Assembly (NCBI GenBank): GCA_025094145.1
Contig: JALLLS010000053.1
Location: forward strand, 1-64,000
Source: Spinellus fusiger
Lineage: Eukaryota > Mucoromycota > Mucoromycetes > Mucorales > Phycomycetaceae
DNA length: 64,000 nucleotides
Reading direction: 5' to 3'
The notes below the pieces were generated by a model that worked only from the letters and a program-made list of their open reading frames with translations, made no database searches and was not told where the DNA came from. The translations under genes were made by a program, and so were the position numbers. This document shows positions 43,443 to 57,464 of the stretch, piece by piece (position 1 is the first letter of the stretch; each line of letters starts with the position of its first letter).

Positions 43443-45153
43443 ATGTCCTCTGCCACTCTCCAGTCCTCACATGAGACTTCCAACACAAACTCCACCTTCT
43501 CTTCTCGGAGAATATCCCAACACATCACTGATATTGTCACGGGTAGTATCTCCAGCAAGAACAAGACTCACAGCCCACCCTCACCACCACTGGACACAAA
43601 GCCAACCGAGCTTAGTATAGAAATTGAAGGGGGCCACCAACTCATTATAAGACCCAATAGAATTGCAAGAGGTAGAGCAAAAACATAAAGACAAAACAGA
43701 AAAGAAAAGAAAGATATTCATGCTCTGTAGGGTGTGTTGTTCTGAATACCACTGCTCGTGTGTATGCCACTCAGATACGCATCAAGGTAACAGAACCACT
43801 GCCGAACAGACTAGAACCCATGCCATGTCATCAGGACTCAATCTTAACAGTTTAGAGCAGAAGAAATGGCTACAGTCAAAGTGAGAGAACCAGGGCTTGA
43901 GAGTAAGATCGACCGCATTGACCAAATAACGACGACCTATTTTGAGGTGGATTCCAAGATATGGGGAAATGAGACAAGTGGTAGGGCTCCTTGATTGCAT
44001 TGGATCTGTTGACCAATCCCTATAGAGTTTTCATTGAATCCATGGAAAACCCTTGAGCCTGGAGAACATCGCTTTGAGTTTGCATTAAAGGTAAGCAAGT
44101 GAACTCTTGGAAGGTGCACAAGTGAGGGTAGTAATTATAAATGGCATGGAAATGATACAGTTTCCCAATGTAAACTATCCGCCTTCTATGGAGGAGCCTT
44201 CGGGGTTTTCTATTCGCTACATTTGGTCAGCGCATTTGGACGCACCTTCATTTCATCCAGGCATCCGTAGTAAATGTCTTATTGTTCCCTATCGTCCTAT
44301 TCTATGTGCACCGGTCTCTGAAGAGTGGACCTACAGTGATATTATATATAAAGACAGAAAGACACCTTCTGCCCGTGTCCATGTCACCTTCCCCCAGCAG
44401 GTGTATTGTCCAGGTAAGTGAGACGGGTACACGGACGAGTCTAAGCAAGTATCAGATGAAATTGTAAACTTTGTTCTTGAGGTGGACTGCATTCCCTCGG
44501 ATCTCATGGCCACAAATGTGATATTCACCCTTCAAAAGCATCATGAAGGGAAGCTTCTTCTTCAAAAGGGGACAGCCCACAAAACATATGTCCGTCTTAT
44601 TCTCCACTCCTCTGTCCCCATCGCAAACAACAAGGGCCGCATTCATGTTCCTATTCAGTTTCAAATCCCCACCCGTCTTGTCTCTCCTTCTTTTGCTTCT
44701 CGTCATTTACGTGTGTACTATCACTTGGTATTGACCCTTCAGTTTGAGAATTTTGGCAGTCTGTTAAAGTCCACCCATACTGCTGAACTTATGGTACCCA
44801 TTGGCATTGCGAACTTGCCCCACGATCATTTACTACGCATTCCAGAACTGACGTCAGTACAATCCTATGAATCATCAAGAGAGGCACCCTTGTTCTTTGA
44901 TCCTTCATTGGACGAACCACCAGCTCAGGCAAGCATCCCTAATGAACTATGGGGATCCTTGACAGCTGCTCTGGTCACACCTCCCAACACATCACCTCCC
45001 AACTACTTTAGCATCCCTTCTTTACCACCTCAGCTAATGCGTAGAGAAAGAGTGGAGCGCACAGTGTTCACCAGTCGTCTAGTGAAGTCTGGATTTGCTT
45101 CCGAGTTGGGAGAGCCCATTGTCTTGACGAATGTAGATGATGATGAATGGTGA
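43443..45153 (+). CDS. Alpha-arrestin (arrestin-related trafficking adaptor-like), 478 aa
   Basis: Exons: 43443-43671, 43731-43786, 43851-43980, 44026-44090, 44161-44413, 44450-45153 (1437 nt, in frame). The N-terminal arrestin lobe shows LSIEIEGGHQLIIRPN, VVLNTTARVYATQIRIKF, TTTYFEVDSKIWG and the hallmark LEPGEHRFEFALKFPNVNYP. It then has PSGFSIRYIWSAHLD. The C-terminal lobe begins VNFVLEVDCIPSDLMATNVI and has a Pro-rich tail. Alpha-arrestins recruit Nedd4/Rsp5-type ubiquitin ligases to membrane transporters. A canonical PPxY was not seen in the tail (PPNYF is closest), so the ligase contact is uncertain. The last acceptor is slightly ambiguous. Confidence 0.87.
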
Positions 45154-45159
45154 ATGAGT

Positions 45160-47055
45160 GAACGACTCTTCTATGTATATAGACTATATATCCACTGTAC
45201 ATCTTATTGAATTTATTTGCATAAATAACAAAGACAGTAGACCCTCTATTGTTTATGAACATACATGCTCCTTCAGCTCTTTGTTTTTACATGTTGTTTG
45301 AATTGGGCCATCTTTTTCTTGCTCATGCATTGTAGATCTTTGCTTGTATTTCAAATGAAGTATAGGTGTGCTCTTTTCTACATAGAGATAGCAACAGTCT
45401 AAATGGTTAAAGAATAGGGGATACATGATAGATCCATTGACTGTTCTTGTCATTGGCGTTGGCTTTTGCTTCTTATTTATTGACATGCTCATTCAAAAGA
45501 TCTTGCTGTATCTGTGGGTGGTTGAAATCGCTTTATCAATCCATTAGGGTACACATTGAATATATCAAATATCACCAAGAGGGTCACACCATAATTGTAC
45601 TAATGATAGCTATTTTATACTAGGGGATTCTATCTTTAATCTTAATAATAATAATAATAATAAAGAGAAATAGATTAAAAAAACAAGTATTCACTGGAGT
45701 CAGTGATGCCATAAGGAGTGTTTATATCTATCTCATGAGTGATGGTAAAATACTGTCTTTTCAATTCTCTTTTTGGTTGAGAATAGGCCTAATAAAAATA
45801 AAATCTACTGTTCCTGAAAGGTGGATTCATATCTCAGGCTACTTTATTAATAGAGTCCACTCTATACCTACTGATACTCTTTACTTTATTATTGTTATTG
45901 ACACTGTCCCTTTTCTCTCACACTCAGAAACACAGAGGCCATGTTGGTGCAAATATTACATTGTGGTGTAGAGTAGCCTCTCTTTTATGATACAAACAAG
46001 GGAGCATGCAAAGAAAATTCTTAGTTTCCGATCTTATTCCCAGCATATGAAATAGATCGAATATGTTCAATTGTAGATATACTTTATCATCATTCCATTA
46101 CGGCATTTCAATACATGACAGAAGGGGGTGCCTTGAAATGAGTGTATGAGATCAAACTTGGCCTTTTTTCAGTTAGATGTTTTTTATTTATTTATTTATT
46201 CAATGACAAGTACGTTCATGTTTACGTCATAAATAGAAGCTTTCTTAAGAGTACAAACACAATGCATTTTTATCTTCCTGTTCACCTCGGAAGAGTATTT
46301 ACAAAGAGTGGGGCTCAAGGAGGTTTTATTATCTTTGGATGGACACAACTTTGGATACCCAATAGAAACAAGACAGGTTTTATGTTTAGGAAATAATAAT
46401 GAGATACAAAATACAAAATACAAAACAGTGACTACCAATAATAACAATAACAATAGACATTCTCGAGACTCATTCTATTATCTTTAACAAAAGAGGATTC
46501 TAAAACTAAAAGGAGTTTTGTTCTATGATTGTTTCAGTAACATGTATAGACTCCAGCAGATGAAAATAACAAATGACAATGGGAACTCAGAGAACAGACC
46601 AAGTTTCTTGAAATAAACCGTCATAAAGTTAACTAGTGTGGTTCATAAGAAAAGAGAAAAATACACTATCTTTACCCCTCTATTTTATATATCTCGACCT
46701 TATCATTTGATCATCGCAATCACCATTGATCCTCAACCAAGGCAGATGATAACAATGGCAAATACAGTTGTCTTTGGTATACTAACAATGGGTCCCCATG
46801 TAGTTAGGCTTATGGCATAGCATCCACAGATGTACAATAGGTTTATCTCTATTATAAGACTACTGCTCAGTGAAGGACTATGTATTACCTATGGATTGTG
46901 TTATCAATGCATAGGTAATGTTCTAATAGACTCCAAGCACAGCGACATCTTGCAAGTCAGTCTGTAAGTCAGTCAGTCAAGTTTCATCAAGGCAAGCCAC
47001 TCTCTTTGAATTGATTTATTATAATTATTTATTTCTCATTCACTCTCCTAGGAGT
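45160..47055. other. Gene-poor AT-rich stretch
   Basis: Start of a roughly 10-kb gene desert. A 79-codon minus-strand ORF at 45253-45492 is unsupported by any recognisable domain. Confidence 0.45.
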
Positions 47056-47059
47056 GCGC

Positions 47060-47182
47060 CACGTATTTCCAATACTATCTATACTCCCCTCGGAGTCAGC
47101 CACGTATTTCCAATACTATCTATACTCCCCTCGGAGTCAGCCACGTATTTCCAATACTATCTATACTCCCCTTGGAGTCAGC
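47060..47182. repeat. 41-bp minisatellite, three copies
   Basis: Units start at 47060, 47101 and 47142 (CACGTATTTCCAATACTATC, then TATACTCCCCTCGGAGTCAGC), nearly identical, with decay in the third. A CTCCTAGGAG palindrome precedes them. Confidence 0.9.
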
Positions 47183-47189
47183 CATATTT

Positions 47190-50100
47190 CTTCAACTGAA
47201 ATATAGCTTTGCACTCAACCAACATATTCCACTCCACATGTGAGATGCATAGTGTGTTTGTTGATTCTATTAAGAAGAGTATCCTTAGTCTGTATAAATA
47301 TCAATGATGAATAGCTTATAGTAACAAAGAGTGTAGTGAGTCTACTAGAGAAAATAGTCGTTCTGTAAAAGCCTATCAGTGTTTTTCCCTTTTTTTTTCC
47401 CTTTTACACAAGTCAAAACAGGGGAAGTCCCACCAGGTTCACCTGCTTAGTTTCAGTCATGGCTACTCAAAATATACTTTAAATTCGTTTGGTGTGTATG
47501 TGCAGGATGTGACATAAGCAGGACATTTCTGCTCAACAAGTGTGATAACCTGCCTAAAACCAAATACTCGCAAGAATCATTTGACTGATCTGGATCCAGG
47601 CACTAAAGATCCAAAGACATATCGAGAGTATTCTTGTCTGTTATCTTGGGTTTATTATAAACAGTGTTTGGGCACGATGGCTATTTATGATCCCAGGGTA
47701 GCCTTCATTGACTTGGTAGGTGACAAAATGACTCAAAATGGATATTTTAGTCGAGCGATGAAAACTTTATCTCTCATTATTTTATTATAAAGACTGTTTT
47801 GTTGAGATAAAACGTATCCATGTTGCCACCCAGTAGTGTGGCATTGATCATTCATTTAATTATTTAATTATTCATAAAGGGTAGGTGTACTGATTGTCTT
47901 TTCTAAAGATGGATTCTTTAGTCTTGTAGATTCTATTTATTATTATAATATAATATAATATAAAAAAAAGAAACATTGAATCATAAAATCACGCACACAC
48001 TCCATAATCTCCGGTAAAAGACGATAGCAAAGATAATGAGTTCTTTACACATGCTGAGACATTTCATAATGCTATGTAGTTGATTGGTATTGTTATAATA
48101 AGATAAGACTTTAAATACCATAACACCATGGTGTCTTCTAAACATGGCTCATTCTGTACAACGATGGGAGATGTGGCTAACAGAGTCATCTTCACTATCA
48201 AAAAGAATTTCATTTTAAAGTTGCTGAGTTTGATGAATGAACGATCTTCTGTAATGTTCAGCTAACCAACAGAATGAATAAAAGACTCTATGGAATAGAA
48301 TGAATACCCGAAAATAGCATTCTGTCGTATTCACAATGAAAAAAGGGGGTATAGCATTATAAAATGAAAGGAGAAATTGAAGTCTTTTTAGAAAGAAAGA
48401 AAGAAAAAAGTTCAAGTAAATGATGAAAAGAGATCTCTTATTAAATGCATCTGTGAATGTAGTACGTACTGATGCATTGTAAAGCCTAAATATTTTTGTA
48501 TTATTCTAAAGTACAAGGTATTCCTAAATGCAGATATAAATGTGTGGCTGCTCAAGACAGAAGCTGTTGGTGTGAAAAAGCCACTGTCTTATTTGAAAAA
48601 CATAAAGGATTGAATAGATGCCTTACATAAAAAGAATATTTACATATAAAATTACCTAATATAAAACAATTCACCCTCACTATCTATTGACCTATGGATT
48701 GGTGTTATAATAGAATAACAGGTAGAATGTGAAGAATAAGTGAGATATTTCATAAATGCCTTATAGTTTACAGCAATGAAAGTTTTATATATCTTCTACT
48801 CCAAGACTCCCAGAATAAAAGCAACCGATGATCATTTGCTTTGGTTTAATTTGATATGGTCATTACTTAACAATGAAAGAATATGACTAGTGAATCAGCA
48901 AAAGCAGTCTATTTGACCCATCATGAATAGACAATGAATACATCTATGTTTATAACTCATTAAAAAACAATATCTCTTTGTTATTAAGTTCAGTAAAGAT
49001 AAGGATGTTAATCATCAATTGAAATAGAATGCATCAGTAAAGACACCTTGACAAAGCTTGCATTAGAATAGAGTGCTGTTCTATTGATCAATAGGCTGAT
49101 AACACACATTATTCTAATAAAGAGAAAACCTAGTTTATAAAAGGACACTGTCTGTCTGTATACTTCTTGAGTAAGCTATCTATAATATCAAAGCCCCTTT
49201 TCTTCTCTTTTTTGTTTTATTTTCCTGGATACTATTTATGTTTAAAATTTTACCTATTTATTGTATAAAGAAATGAAATACAAAAACAGTAAAACATACA
49301 TGCTTTCAAAATGAATACCTTATTTTATTCCACTTTTGATGATGAATTTAGACTTCACTATCTGTACAATCTTTCCATCCCCAATGAGCCATTTCACCGA
49401 AAACAATGGTCACTTCTATGAAATCAATTGGTTACTTTATCAGGAATAATCTGGTCAAAAACACAAACAGAATGAGTGTTTTCTTTGAGAAACCCAGTGA
49501 ATAAACCTATTAAATTAATAGTTCAAGACATCTTAGACAACAGAAGAAACCTTCAAAGGGACGATCGTTCTCGTTGAAATGACTCATTGAGGATGGAAAA
49601 CTGTATTATTATAAACCAATGCTTCATTGTTGAATTTCTATCTTTTATTCTTATGCTTCAGTGTGACCTTTCAGTCCAAAAATCACTCTTTTCTCTTTCC
49701 AAAGACTACTTCCACTGTCCATGAAGTGGTTTATTACTAGGATTTTAGTCTACTCTCCAGCTATCCATAGCCATGTTGATAGACAGAACGACTCTGAGGC
49801 ATGAGGTTCATCTGTCAATGTTTGTGGAACTTCCTTTTATATCTCTCTTGATATGTCTAAAATAGTGGCCACTATTAAATCAGTCAAGTAAGGTAGATTC
49901 GGAATGACCTATTGAAACGGAGAAAAGGCTCCTCCACGATTATTTTTTACCCAATGAAACGAAAAGAACCAATTCATGCTACCAAAAGTGACATACTGAG
50001 TGTTTAGTGCTTTTAGAGATGTTACATTTACAGAATAAAAAATAATAGTGTACGACAAAAGCATAGGTGCAAGGACAGAGATAAAAAATATTCTTCCAAA

Positions 50101-51060
50101 AGTCGGAATTAGACAATAGAATTTATTTTACTTTATCTATCCAAAAGGTAATCAGAATATTTCTGGTAGTTTTGAGTCTTTGAGTTTGTGCAGAAGAGTG
50201 AAATCCCCTCTCCCCTTAAGTTTGTCCAGCAAAGATGTCTTTTTTGAACTCCAGAAGATAGAAACAAATATGGCAACTATCTTAGCAATGGCTTGTGCTT
50301 GTAGTATAGAAAGTAGCACTAGCACAACACAGATCACAAAAATATTCTCCAGCAGTGGAATATAAGGGGTGCTTCTAACTTTTATTATTCTATGGGGTGA
50401 GTGCCTTTACAATGATACTACTCGCACAAAAGATCGGTCTGTGTTGGTAACTCAGAGATAAGGCTGAGGACTGTACTGAGAACTACCTTTATTAGATACT
50501 ATTTTACATATCCTTGCTCCTTAATATTTCTATCATTGCTGTTGGTGTTATTATTTCTTACTCATCCCACCACTCATCCTACTTTTACTTTCACTATAAT
50601 GGTCATATTCTATTCTCACTGTGGCTGGTTTATTTTCTTCCACAACACTTACTCTCTTCTCAAGAGATGGATAAAAAAAATAAACAACTCGTAAGTCTGA
50701 TCTCATTGCTTATGATTTAAGCTTATATCAATCTCAGTAACATTGCACGGGTTAAAGCTGTTATTTAAATTCTTATAGATAGTTCTTCGTGGTATAGAAG
50801 TGCATTTGATAAATAATAAAATAGTACAGTAATACAGTAATAAATTTGGGAAATAGTGCAGTACACGGATCATACCGATTAAAGATAATAATACAGACAA
50901 GAGCTAGTGTATTATCTTGTTCAATGTTAGACACCAAGAGAAATTCTGTTTTTTTGTTTTCTTTCTTTTGCAGGATGGCTGTGAATGGGGAATGAGTGTG
51001 AAGACATAGAATGCTGTACTGAGTTCTAATGCTGTATGTAATATGTATTGGAAAATGAGA
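47190..51060. other. Gene-poor AT-rich stretch with weak coding traces
   Basis: A plus-strand frame at 47455-47790 (CLKPNTRKNHLTDLDPGTKD, then DPRVAFIDLVGDKMTQNGYF, with a stop upstream) looks like a decayed coding fragment of unknown origin. Elsewhere nothing is recognised. Confidence 0.35.
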
Positions 51061-51070
51061 TCAAATAGCT

Positions 51071-51365
51071 TCAAAATAGTACTGCACTGAGTAACAATAC
51101 AATGGTTAAGGCAATGACTGGCCCTGAATAGGTTGTTTCTTTTTGACGTGGTAGTATGATAAGAGGATGCTTTGATGTGTTTTGATGGTATAGAGGTGAG
51201 AGAGCAGTTTGTAGAATAAATGAATGGTTGAGAGTATGTTGTAAAATAGACTTTGACGCACGAACATTAAAAGAGTTCTTCAAACTGGTCTTCAAATCCA
51301 AGTCAACTGGTGATGGATAAAAGCAAGATGGGGTCTCTACATGGCTTATATTATGCTGTTGAAGG
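51071..51365 (-). CDS. Possible terminal exon of a tail-anchored protein (doubtful)
   Basis: An open minus-strand frame with no ATG reads SHVETPSCFYPSPVDLD, then KSILQHTLNHSFILQTALSP. It ends in a single hydrophobic stretch GPVIALTIVLLLSAVLF just before the stop, as in tail-anchored proteins. No upstream exon was identified and the family is unknown. It may be spurious. Confidence 0.25.
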
Positions 51366-51479
51366 GTAAGTATTGTAATATGTATGCATTATTTATTTAT
51401 TTATTTATTACCTTTGCTATACTATTGGGTAAAATTTCTATGCATTTGACTCCATCAAAAGCTTGAAAGACAGAAAGCA

Positions 51480-53250
51480 CAATAAACAGAAACACTGCAG
51501 AAACCATGAAGCCAGGCAAAAGAAAAAGAAGACTGCCATTGAGCTCAAGATATTATGTGATTTTAATGGTCCGACTTTACATGACGTCAAAACAAAGCAA
51601 GAGTCTGCTCACCTACCGTCCTGCCTGTGTTTACAGCAGGCCAAAAGACCGCCTGGCGTTGTTATTATCTCAACTCTTTATAGTGAACCCCGCTCTTATA
51701 AGTTTCAAGGGACATTTGAGGTATCTTTAGTCTCTGTGCATGGCTCTATTAACGAGTCTACGTAGTGCTTTACTTACAGGAAATATTTTCCTAAACCAAT
51801 AGAACATAGCTCTATAGGATTGAAAAATGAAAATAAGAAAGCAGGGGTGTAGCGATCATTTTAACCTCGTTATCCTTTTTTTGCAAGAAAGAAAATGACA
51901 TTTACACCTTATTCAGCTGTCAGCTTTTTTTTTTTTGGATAATTCTCCACACTTTTGATAAGAGTATTTATTGAGAGAAGAATACTTTATTAAATGATAT
52001 TAATAAGAGATAATTTTTTAGTGATAAGAAGACATTGATGTATCACTGTTGATCTACAAGTGTCTTTATCTTTAGATGTATTTTCAATCTATAAAATGAG
52101 TTCAATCACTGATGTTTTGGTTTTATTCAAGAATTCATTTGTGTTGTGCTTTTTATATTCCCAATGGGTAGCCGATGTTAAATAGATTCGCCGTAAAACT
52201 CAAGCTGTTTCTTGCTTTGACCTAATCGTATAGAATACTGAACATGGTTGAAAAAAAAGAGGAAAATACCCATACCTTTTTATTCAGCATGCCAATAACT
52301 CATCTTCTGGAGTCTATACATTAGCTTGAGTACTATTAATAGAAAAGATACTGCTCCAAAAGTTATCTTTACTATATAAATATAAAAGCACCGTTCATTG
52401 TTCATATTCACAAATAAATTTGTGTCCCGATAGATAAAGTTGTATCAGCAAATTACATTCACAAATAACACAAATGTACATACTTTATAATTTTAATATT
52501 ACACTATTTATTGTGTAAAATAAGGGGGAGTGTGTAGGGGCTGAAGGAAAGAAGATACTTTGATTCTTCTTACAGTATATTCAAAAGAAAAATACATATA
52601 TCAAACACAAGACACATATGAAATAGTGAACAGTCTGGTAATCTTCTGGGATTGTCTAGAGGGTATAAATAGGAACAGCCTAATTCTTAATTCAAATCCT
52701 ATTCAACAAACTTATTAGTATGTAGCACTACCTAACAACTAGAAAGGGGGGTTGGGAGTGGGTGGGTCTATATTATTGGTTGTAGCATTTACATAATCAA
52801 AGAAATACTCTGTTAGAATGAAATTATAAAAATAAAATGGCTTTGTTAAGGTCGAGAACACTTTCTAAAATAGACCCTTTTTCATCTCAATTATCTTTTT
52901 CTATTTCTTATATACTATTTCTTAATTATAGTGACCAAAAAGAATAATCCGGATATTTTTAAGACGTAAATTTCTTTTTCGGTATATGCTTTATCTTGAT
53001 AGTGTAATTACTTTATGAATTCACTATAGTTAGAGATGTAGTGTCTTCATTAGTTAAATAAAAGAGTATTGAGACTACAAAATAATGGTTTTATTTCAAG
53101 GCTCATTAGTAAATACCATCATTGAATGGCATCTCCGCCCTACACTGGTAATAAGAGTGTCTATTGCCTTTGATATTCTACCCCATGCCAGTACCATAAT
53201 AAACATCAACTCTTTTTGGGTGGAAATACACCCTCTTTTTTCTTCCTAAT
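51480..53250. other. Gene-free AT-rich stretch
   Basis: Two overlapping plus-strand ORFs at 51463-51765 are not recognisable. No other structure. Confidence 0.45.
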
Positions 53251-53255
53251 AATAT

Positions 53256-53600
53256 TTAGTGAAGCTCAAAGACACTCCATTGAATTGGAATCAGTATTAT
53301 AAGGACTATTAAAGAGTCACTACTGCACTCTTTACCACCCTCCCATTGGGTTGTTTTACTCGTATGGGGCCTAGCATTGTCTTGTTGTTGATCTTTTTTT
53401 ATTCGACACCTGTTGGGTAAAGGTACCACAAAGTCTGTCTCTTTGAGATAGTTTATTATGTCTCTCACAGTAGTAGAAGGCATAGTGAACATTCAAGGTA
53501 CCTCCTACAGTGAAGTGCATGCTCAGCACCTGACATGAGATGGCTAGACGGATCTCGATAGGAGCCTCCCTTTGATACATCCTGGGGTTCTATAGAAGAG
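53256..53600 (-). pseudogene. Tc1/mariner-type transposase fragment
   Basis: The minus strand reads QQDNARPHTSKTTQWEGG, the classic second-aspartate motif of Tc1/mariner DDE transposases, followed by LIPIQWSVFELH, a corrupted N-P-I-E-x-x-W region. Upstream VGGTLNVHYAF sits in another frame. The fragment covers only the catalytic-domain middle and is frameshifted. Confidence 0.65.
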
Positions 53601-53609
53601 ATCTACGGT

Positions 53610-55520
53610 GTTGGATGAGTCATGATAAGAAGATGAGTGTTATGAGACAAGAGAAAAGATGACTCAGAGTCTGAAAGATCTGGATTATTCTCTTTGATCA
53701 CTTTATATAACATACATTTAAAAACATTAACTTGCCAAGAAATAATAATAAGAGGATTCCAATTTATTAATTTTTTATATTGTTAATGGCTAATGATTGC
53801 TCAAACTCTGTAGTATGAATGGTAGACCATTAATATCCACCTTGAATTGATTTCCCTAAAAAATATAACTTGTATTGGTAATAAAGATGTTTATTTCCTC
53901 TCAAGGCATAGATTAATATTCAGGTTTAGGGTTTTTTCTTTTTAAAAAGGGTAGGCTCACTTTTTTAATATATAGGATCTGGATACTAAATTAGTTCCAG
54001 ATCAGAGTCTTGCACTGATTCACCAGACACAATACCAATACCAATACCAATACCAATTCATTCATTTCTTTGTTTCATTTCTTTGATAGGTGGTGTGTAG
54101 AGTGTCCAGTAGTGTCTTATTGGAAGCCACTGTCAATTCTAGAACTTGGGTTAGTGAACCGACACACCTCAGGGCCATTAGTCCCCTTCAAAATGTTTAT
54201 GTCATTGAGAAACTTACCACTGCCTTTTTATTCTACACAAATTCCCAATAGGTCCACTTCCAAGGTGTAATCTCATAAGCACGATTTGTTTTATAAAGAT
54301 ATTCCTATTGTTCTTTCTCATTGTACACTTCCTGACACCAACAGATTTAAAATAAACGTACAATGCATCGAGCTATGTAGTTTTTTTTTTAAAATACCCT
54401 TGTGATGATCTACACTTGTTGGACTTTGCTCTCTCTTTCCTGTTTTTTCTTTCTTTCTTGGAACAGAAGAATAGAGGGGTTTTTTTTTATATAGAAAAAG
54501 AATCTTCTTTTCATTAAAGAAATAAACACTATTTTCTATAGGAACTTAAACTGCTACTATGACTTGACCAGTAATTGTTTCAACTCGGTACAGACCATGC
54601 TCTATCTCTTAATGATTCTTCGGTATCCCTTTTACTAAACCACTTTTTGCCTTGTCCACTCAGTAGCATCATCAATGGAACCAGTCCAATACTAGTAACT
54701 TGAAAATTGACTAGCGATATAAAAATCCATGTTCAGTAGGCTTAATGGCCTAGTATTAGATTCTCTATTGGTAACAAATTCTGTGATGGCACAGAGTGTA
54801 TCTGAATGCTAGTGGTTTGGAATTCTTTCTATAGGGGAGATTCATTTTTTAAGCAGTAATAATCGATAGACGGATAAATATAAATGGATTTATAAATAAA
54901 TAATGCTTCATCAAAACACAAGAAAGAGGAGTGTCTATTTATTTTTAGTGATGAATGCACATTTTGTGGTTGAGATTTAACGTGAATTCTTCATCCCTTG
55001 TTATGAGTTTTTATTGATGATTCACAGTTGAGTAGTCTCAAATGCTATTAGCACAGATGGCTATGTTCCTCTCTTTGTTGGAGTATTTTAAAGACGTGTT
55101 TTTCTCTATTCTCTTTGAGATTTCTATTGACTGCAAAGAACACAGCTGTTTTTATAGAATGATGGAATCTACATACGACATATTTCTTTTGCATAGGAGT
55201 ATATAGAGTGTTGTATAGGATCCTCATCTAGATACTCTTATTACTATAAATACACGCATACAAGTACGATGACTATATCAGTCTCTTACTACCTTTGTTT
55301 CTCTACTAATTATTGTGTTGGTAAAGATGAAACAAAACAGGATAAGGTGCCTATAGCCCTAACTTATCCAAGCACAACACCATATCCAATTCATCTTATG
55401 CTCCTTCTCACCCTACTGCATATATACATTACACATATAACGCATACTGTACAAATTGCAATGAAAGAGAATCAAGTAGATTACATTTATCATTCTTTTT
55501 ATTATGGCAATAAGGGTATT
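53610..55520. other. Gene-free stretch with an AATACC microsatellite
   Basis: AATACC repeats four or more times near 54030-54056. Otherwise AT-rich with no supported gene. Confidence 0.5.
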
Positions 55521-55527
55521 ATTTGCT

Positions 55528-56174
55528 TTACTTGCTGCCCATCATAGACTTGAACTCATCAAAGCTGATCTGTCCATCACCATTCTCATCAGCCTCTTTG
55601 ATCATAGCATCAAGTTCTTCCTCAGAAAGGGCTTCATTTAGAGATGCCATGACTTTACGCAACTCTTCACGATCAATCAAGCCATTGCCATCTGCATCAA
55701 ACACTCTGCAAAATGAAACAGTTTATCAACAGAACAACACACACACACACACACACACAAACTTACTTGAAGGCTTCTTTAAGATCATCAGTATCAGCGT
55801 CTGTCTTGAGGTTCTTCACAAGACCCAAAAATTCTTGGAAATCAATAGTACCGTTGCCGTCTGCGTCAACGTCATTGACCTACAAAGCTAAGTACAAGTA
55901 CTTTTCTTCTCTTTCTCTCTCTCTCTTCCCCTAAACTTACCATATCTTGCAATTCTTGTTCACTGGGGTTCATGCCAAAAGAACGAAGAACAACACCAAG
56001 CTCCTTTGCGCTTATAGTGCCATCACCGTCCTTGTCGAATAATTGAAATGCCTCGCGATATTCGGCAATTTGCTCTTCTGAAAGTTGGTCTGCCTGAAAA
56101 TCTTATATCAGCATTGAGGTCTTGATACACCAACAGACAGTAGAATGTTTAATATATTTTTGTTTGTTTACCAT
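55528..56174 (-). CDS. Calmodulin, 148 aa
   Basis: Four-EF-hand calcium sensor that activates kinases, calcineurin and other targets. Exons (minus strand): 56174-56172 (the ATG alone), 56093-55941, 55879-55767, 55705-55528; 447 nt, in frame. Loops: [36 protein letters not shown] and [12 protein letters not shown], all with Asp at 1, Asp/Asn at 3 and 5, and Glu at 12, so four functional sites. The N-terminus is [17 protein letters not shown]. Differences from animal calmodulin are concentrated in the central helix and third lobe ([20 protein letters not shown]). A CA/AC microsatellite lies in its second-to-last intron. Confidence 0.97.
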
Positions 56175-57400
56175 TGGAAAAGAAGTACTGCTAAAGAAGT
56201 AAGCTGTATGAAAAATATTAAAATACTCTATTTTTCTGTTGAGTTGGAATAGTTTAGCCAATCATAGTCATAGAGTGTGTTTGGGTGGTGGTGTTTGGTC
56301 CATGTCTTGTTGGATATAGGTGTGGTGGGAAGAGTATCATAGAAATAATAAGAGGTTAGCAGAGAAATAGGGTTTATCTAGAGATGGCAGGAAAATAGCA
56401 ATGGCATCTTTGGATGTAGGCTATGCAGAAATTCAGCAGAGAAGGTGTGTTTTTGGGTGTGTCCAAGGGAGTCCAACATGTCTTTTCTGTTTTGTTTTGT
56501 TTATAAATATAAAAGAAGGGCTTTCTCTTGGTGCAATTCCCTGTTTTATTTATTACTAAAGAAAAGTGTAGAGAGAGACAGATGTCCCTATCCCTATAGA
56601 CTACACCCAGTCATTGTAGAAGATTGGGAGGTGTATCTTGTATATTTCTTTCTACTAAAGAAATGACCCACTTCTCTACTGAAATATCAACAAAAAGTAA
56701 CAAGTGTTTATTGCCCATCTCCATCTTCTCCTGCCTTAAATAAGTGAGCAATCCGGGTTAGATTCAAGTAAGATTCGAGTAAGATTCGAGTACACTTTTT
56801 AGTGTACTTTTTAGTACACTTTTTAGTTACAAGGAAATCATATGCATGTGGCCTAGAATGAAGGCTTTATTATTCACACTAAAAGAATAAATCTATAAGA
56901 CAAACACTACAGTACACATATAGCCTAAGAGGTTCAAGTCAAAGAAGTCTAATATCTTGGTGAGTATATTAGTATGCCCTTCATTCAGTGTATTTGTTCT
57001 ATGGATAAAGGTTTAGGATAAACAGTGCAGATCAGCACGAGTCATAGAGCCTCCACAAAAAGATCGCTGTATTCATAGACCAATGATAAAGGAAAAGATA
57101 AAGACAAAATCCAAGGTATTTACATGGCTGTTTTCCTTTTTTATCCTCAGCAGGTGGGTGGCAATTTACTTTGTGGCATGGTTACAGACAGCATGATGGG
57201 CTACTCTCAAGGACTAGCATAAGAAATAGACCCCAAAGAAGTCAAAGAAGTCTCTCATCTACATTAAAACTTGGTCTAATTTACACACTCACTATTGAGG
57301 TAGCCACAGATAATGTGTTACCGTAGTGGTCTGATGTAGATGACAAGGGAGAGGTATGAGCGATACAAATGTATGTAGATACATAGATAGATACATAGAT
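56175..57400. other. Intergenic with short direct repeats
   Basis: AAGATTCGAGT-type repeats and ACTTTTTAGT/GTACACT alternating units at about 56765-56825 form a small palindromic block. No gene supported. Confidence 0.55.
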
Positions 57401-57461
57401 AATACATACATACATACATACATACATACATACATACATACATACATACATACATACATAA
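57401..57461. repeat. (ATAC)n microsatellite
   Basis: About fourteen uninterrupted CATA units. Confidence 0.97.
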
Positions 57462-57464
57462 AGA

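Noticed and set aside
47060..47182. CRISPR-like spacing of three repeats
   Set aside because: The 41-bp units are directly adjacent with no spacers, so it is a minisatellite. CRISPR arrays are also not expected in a fungal nucleus.
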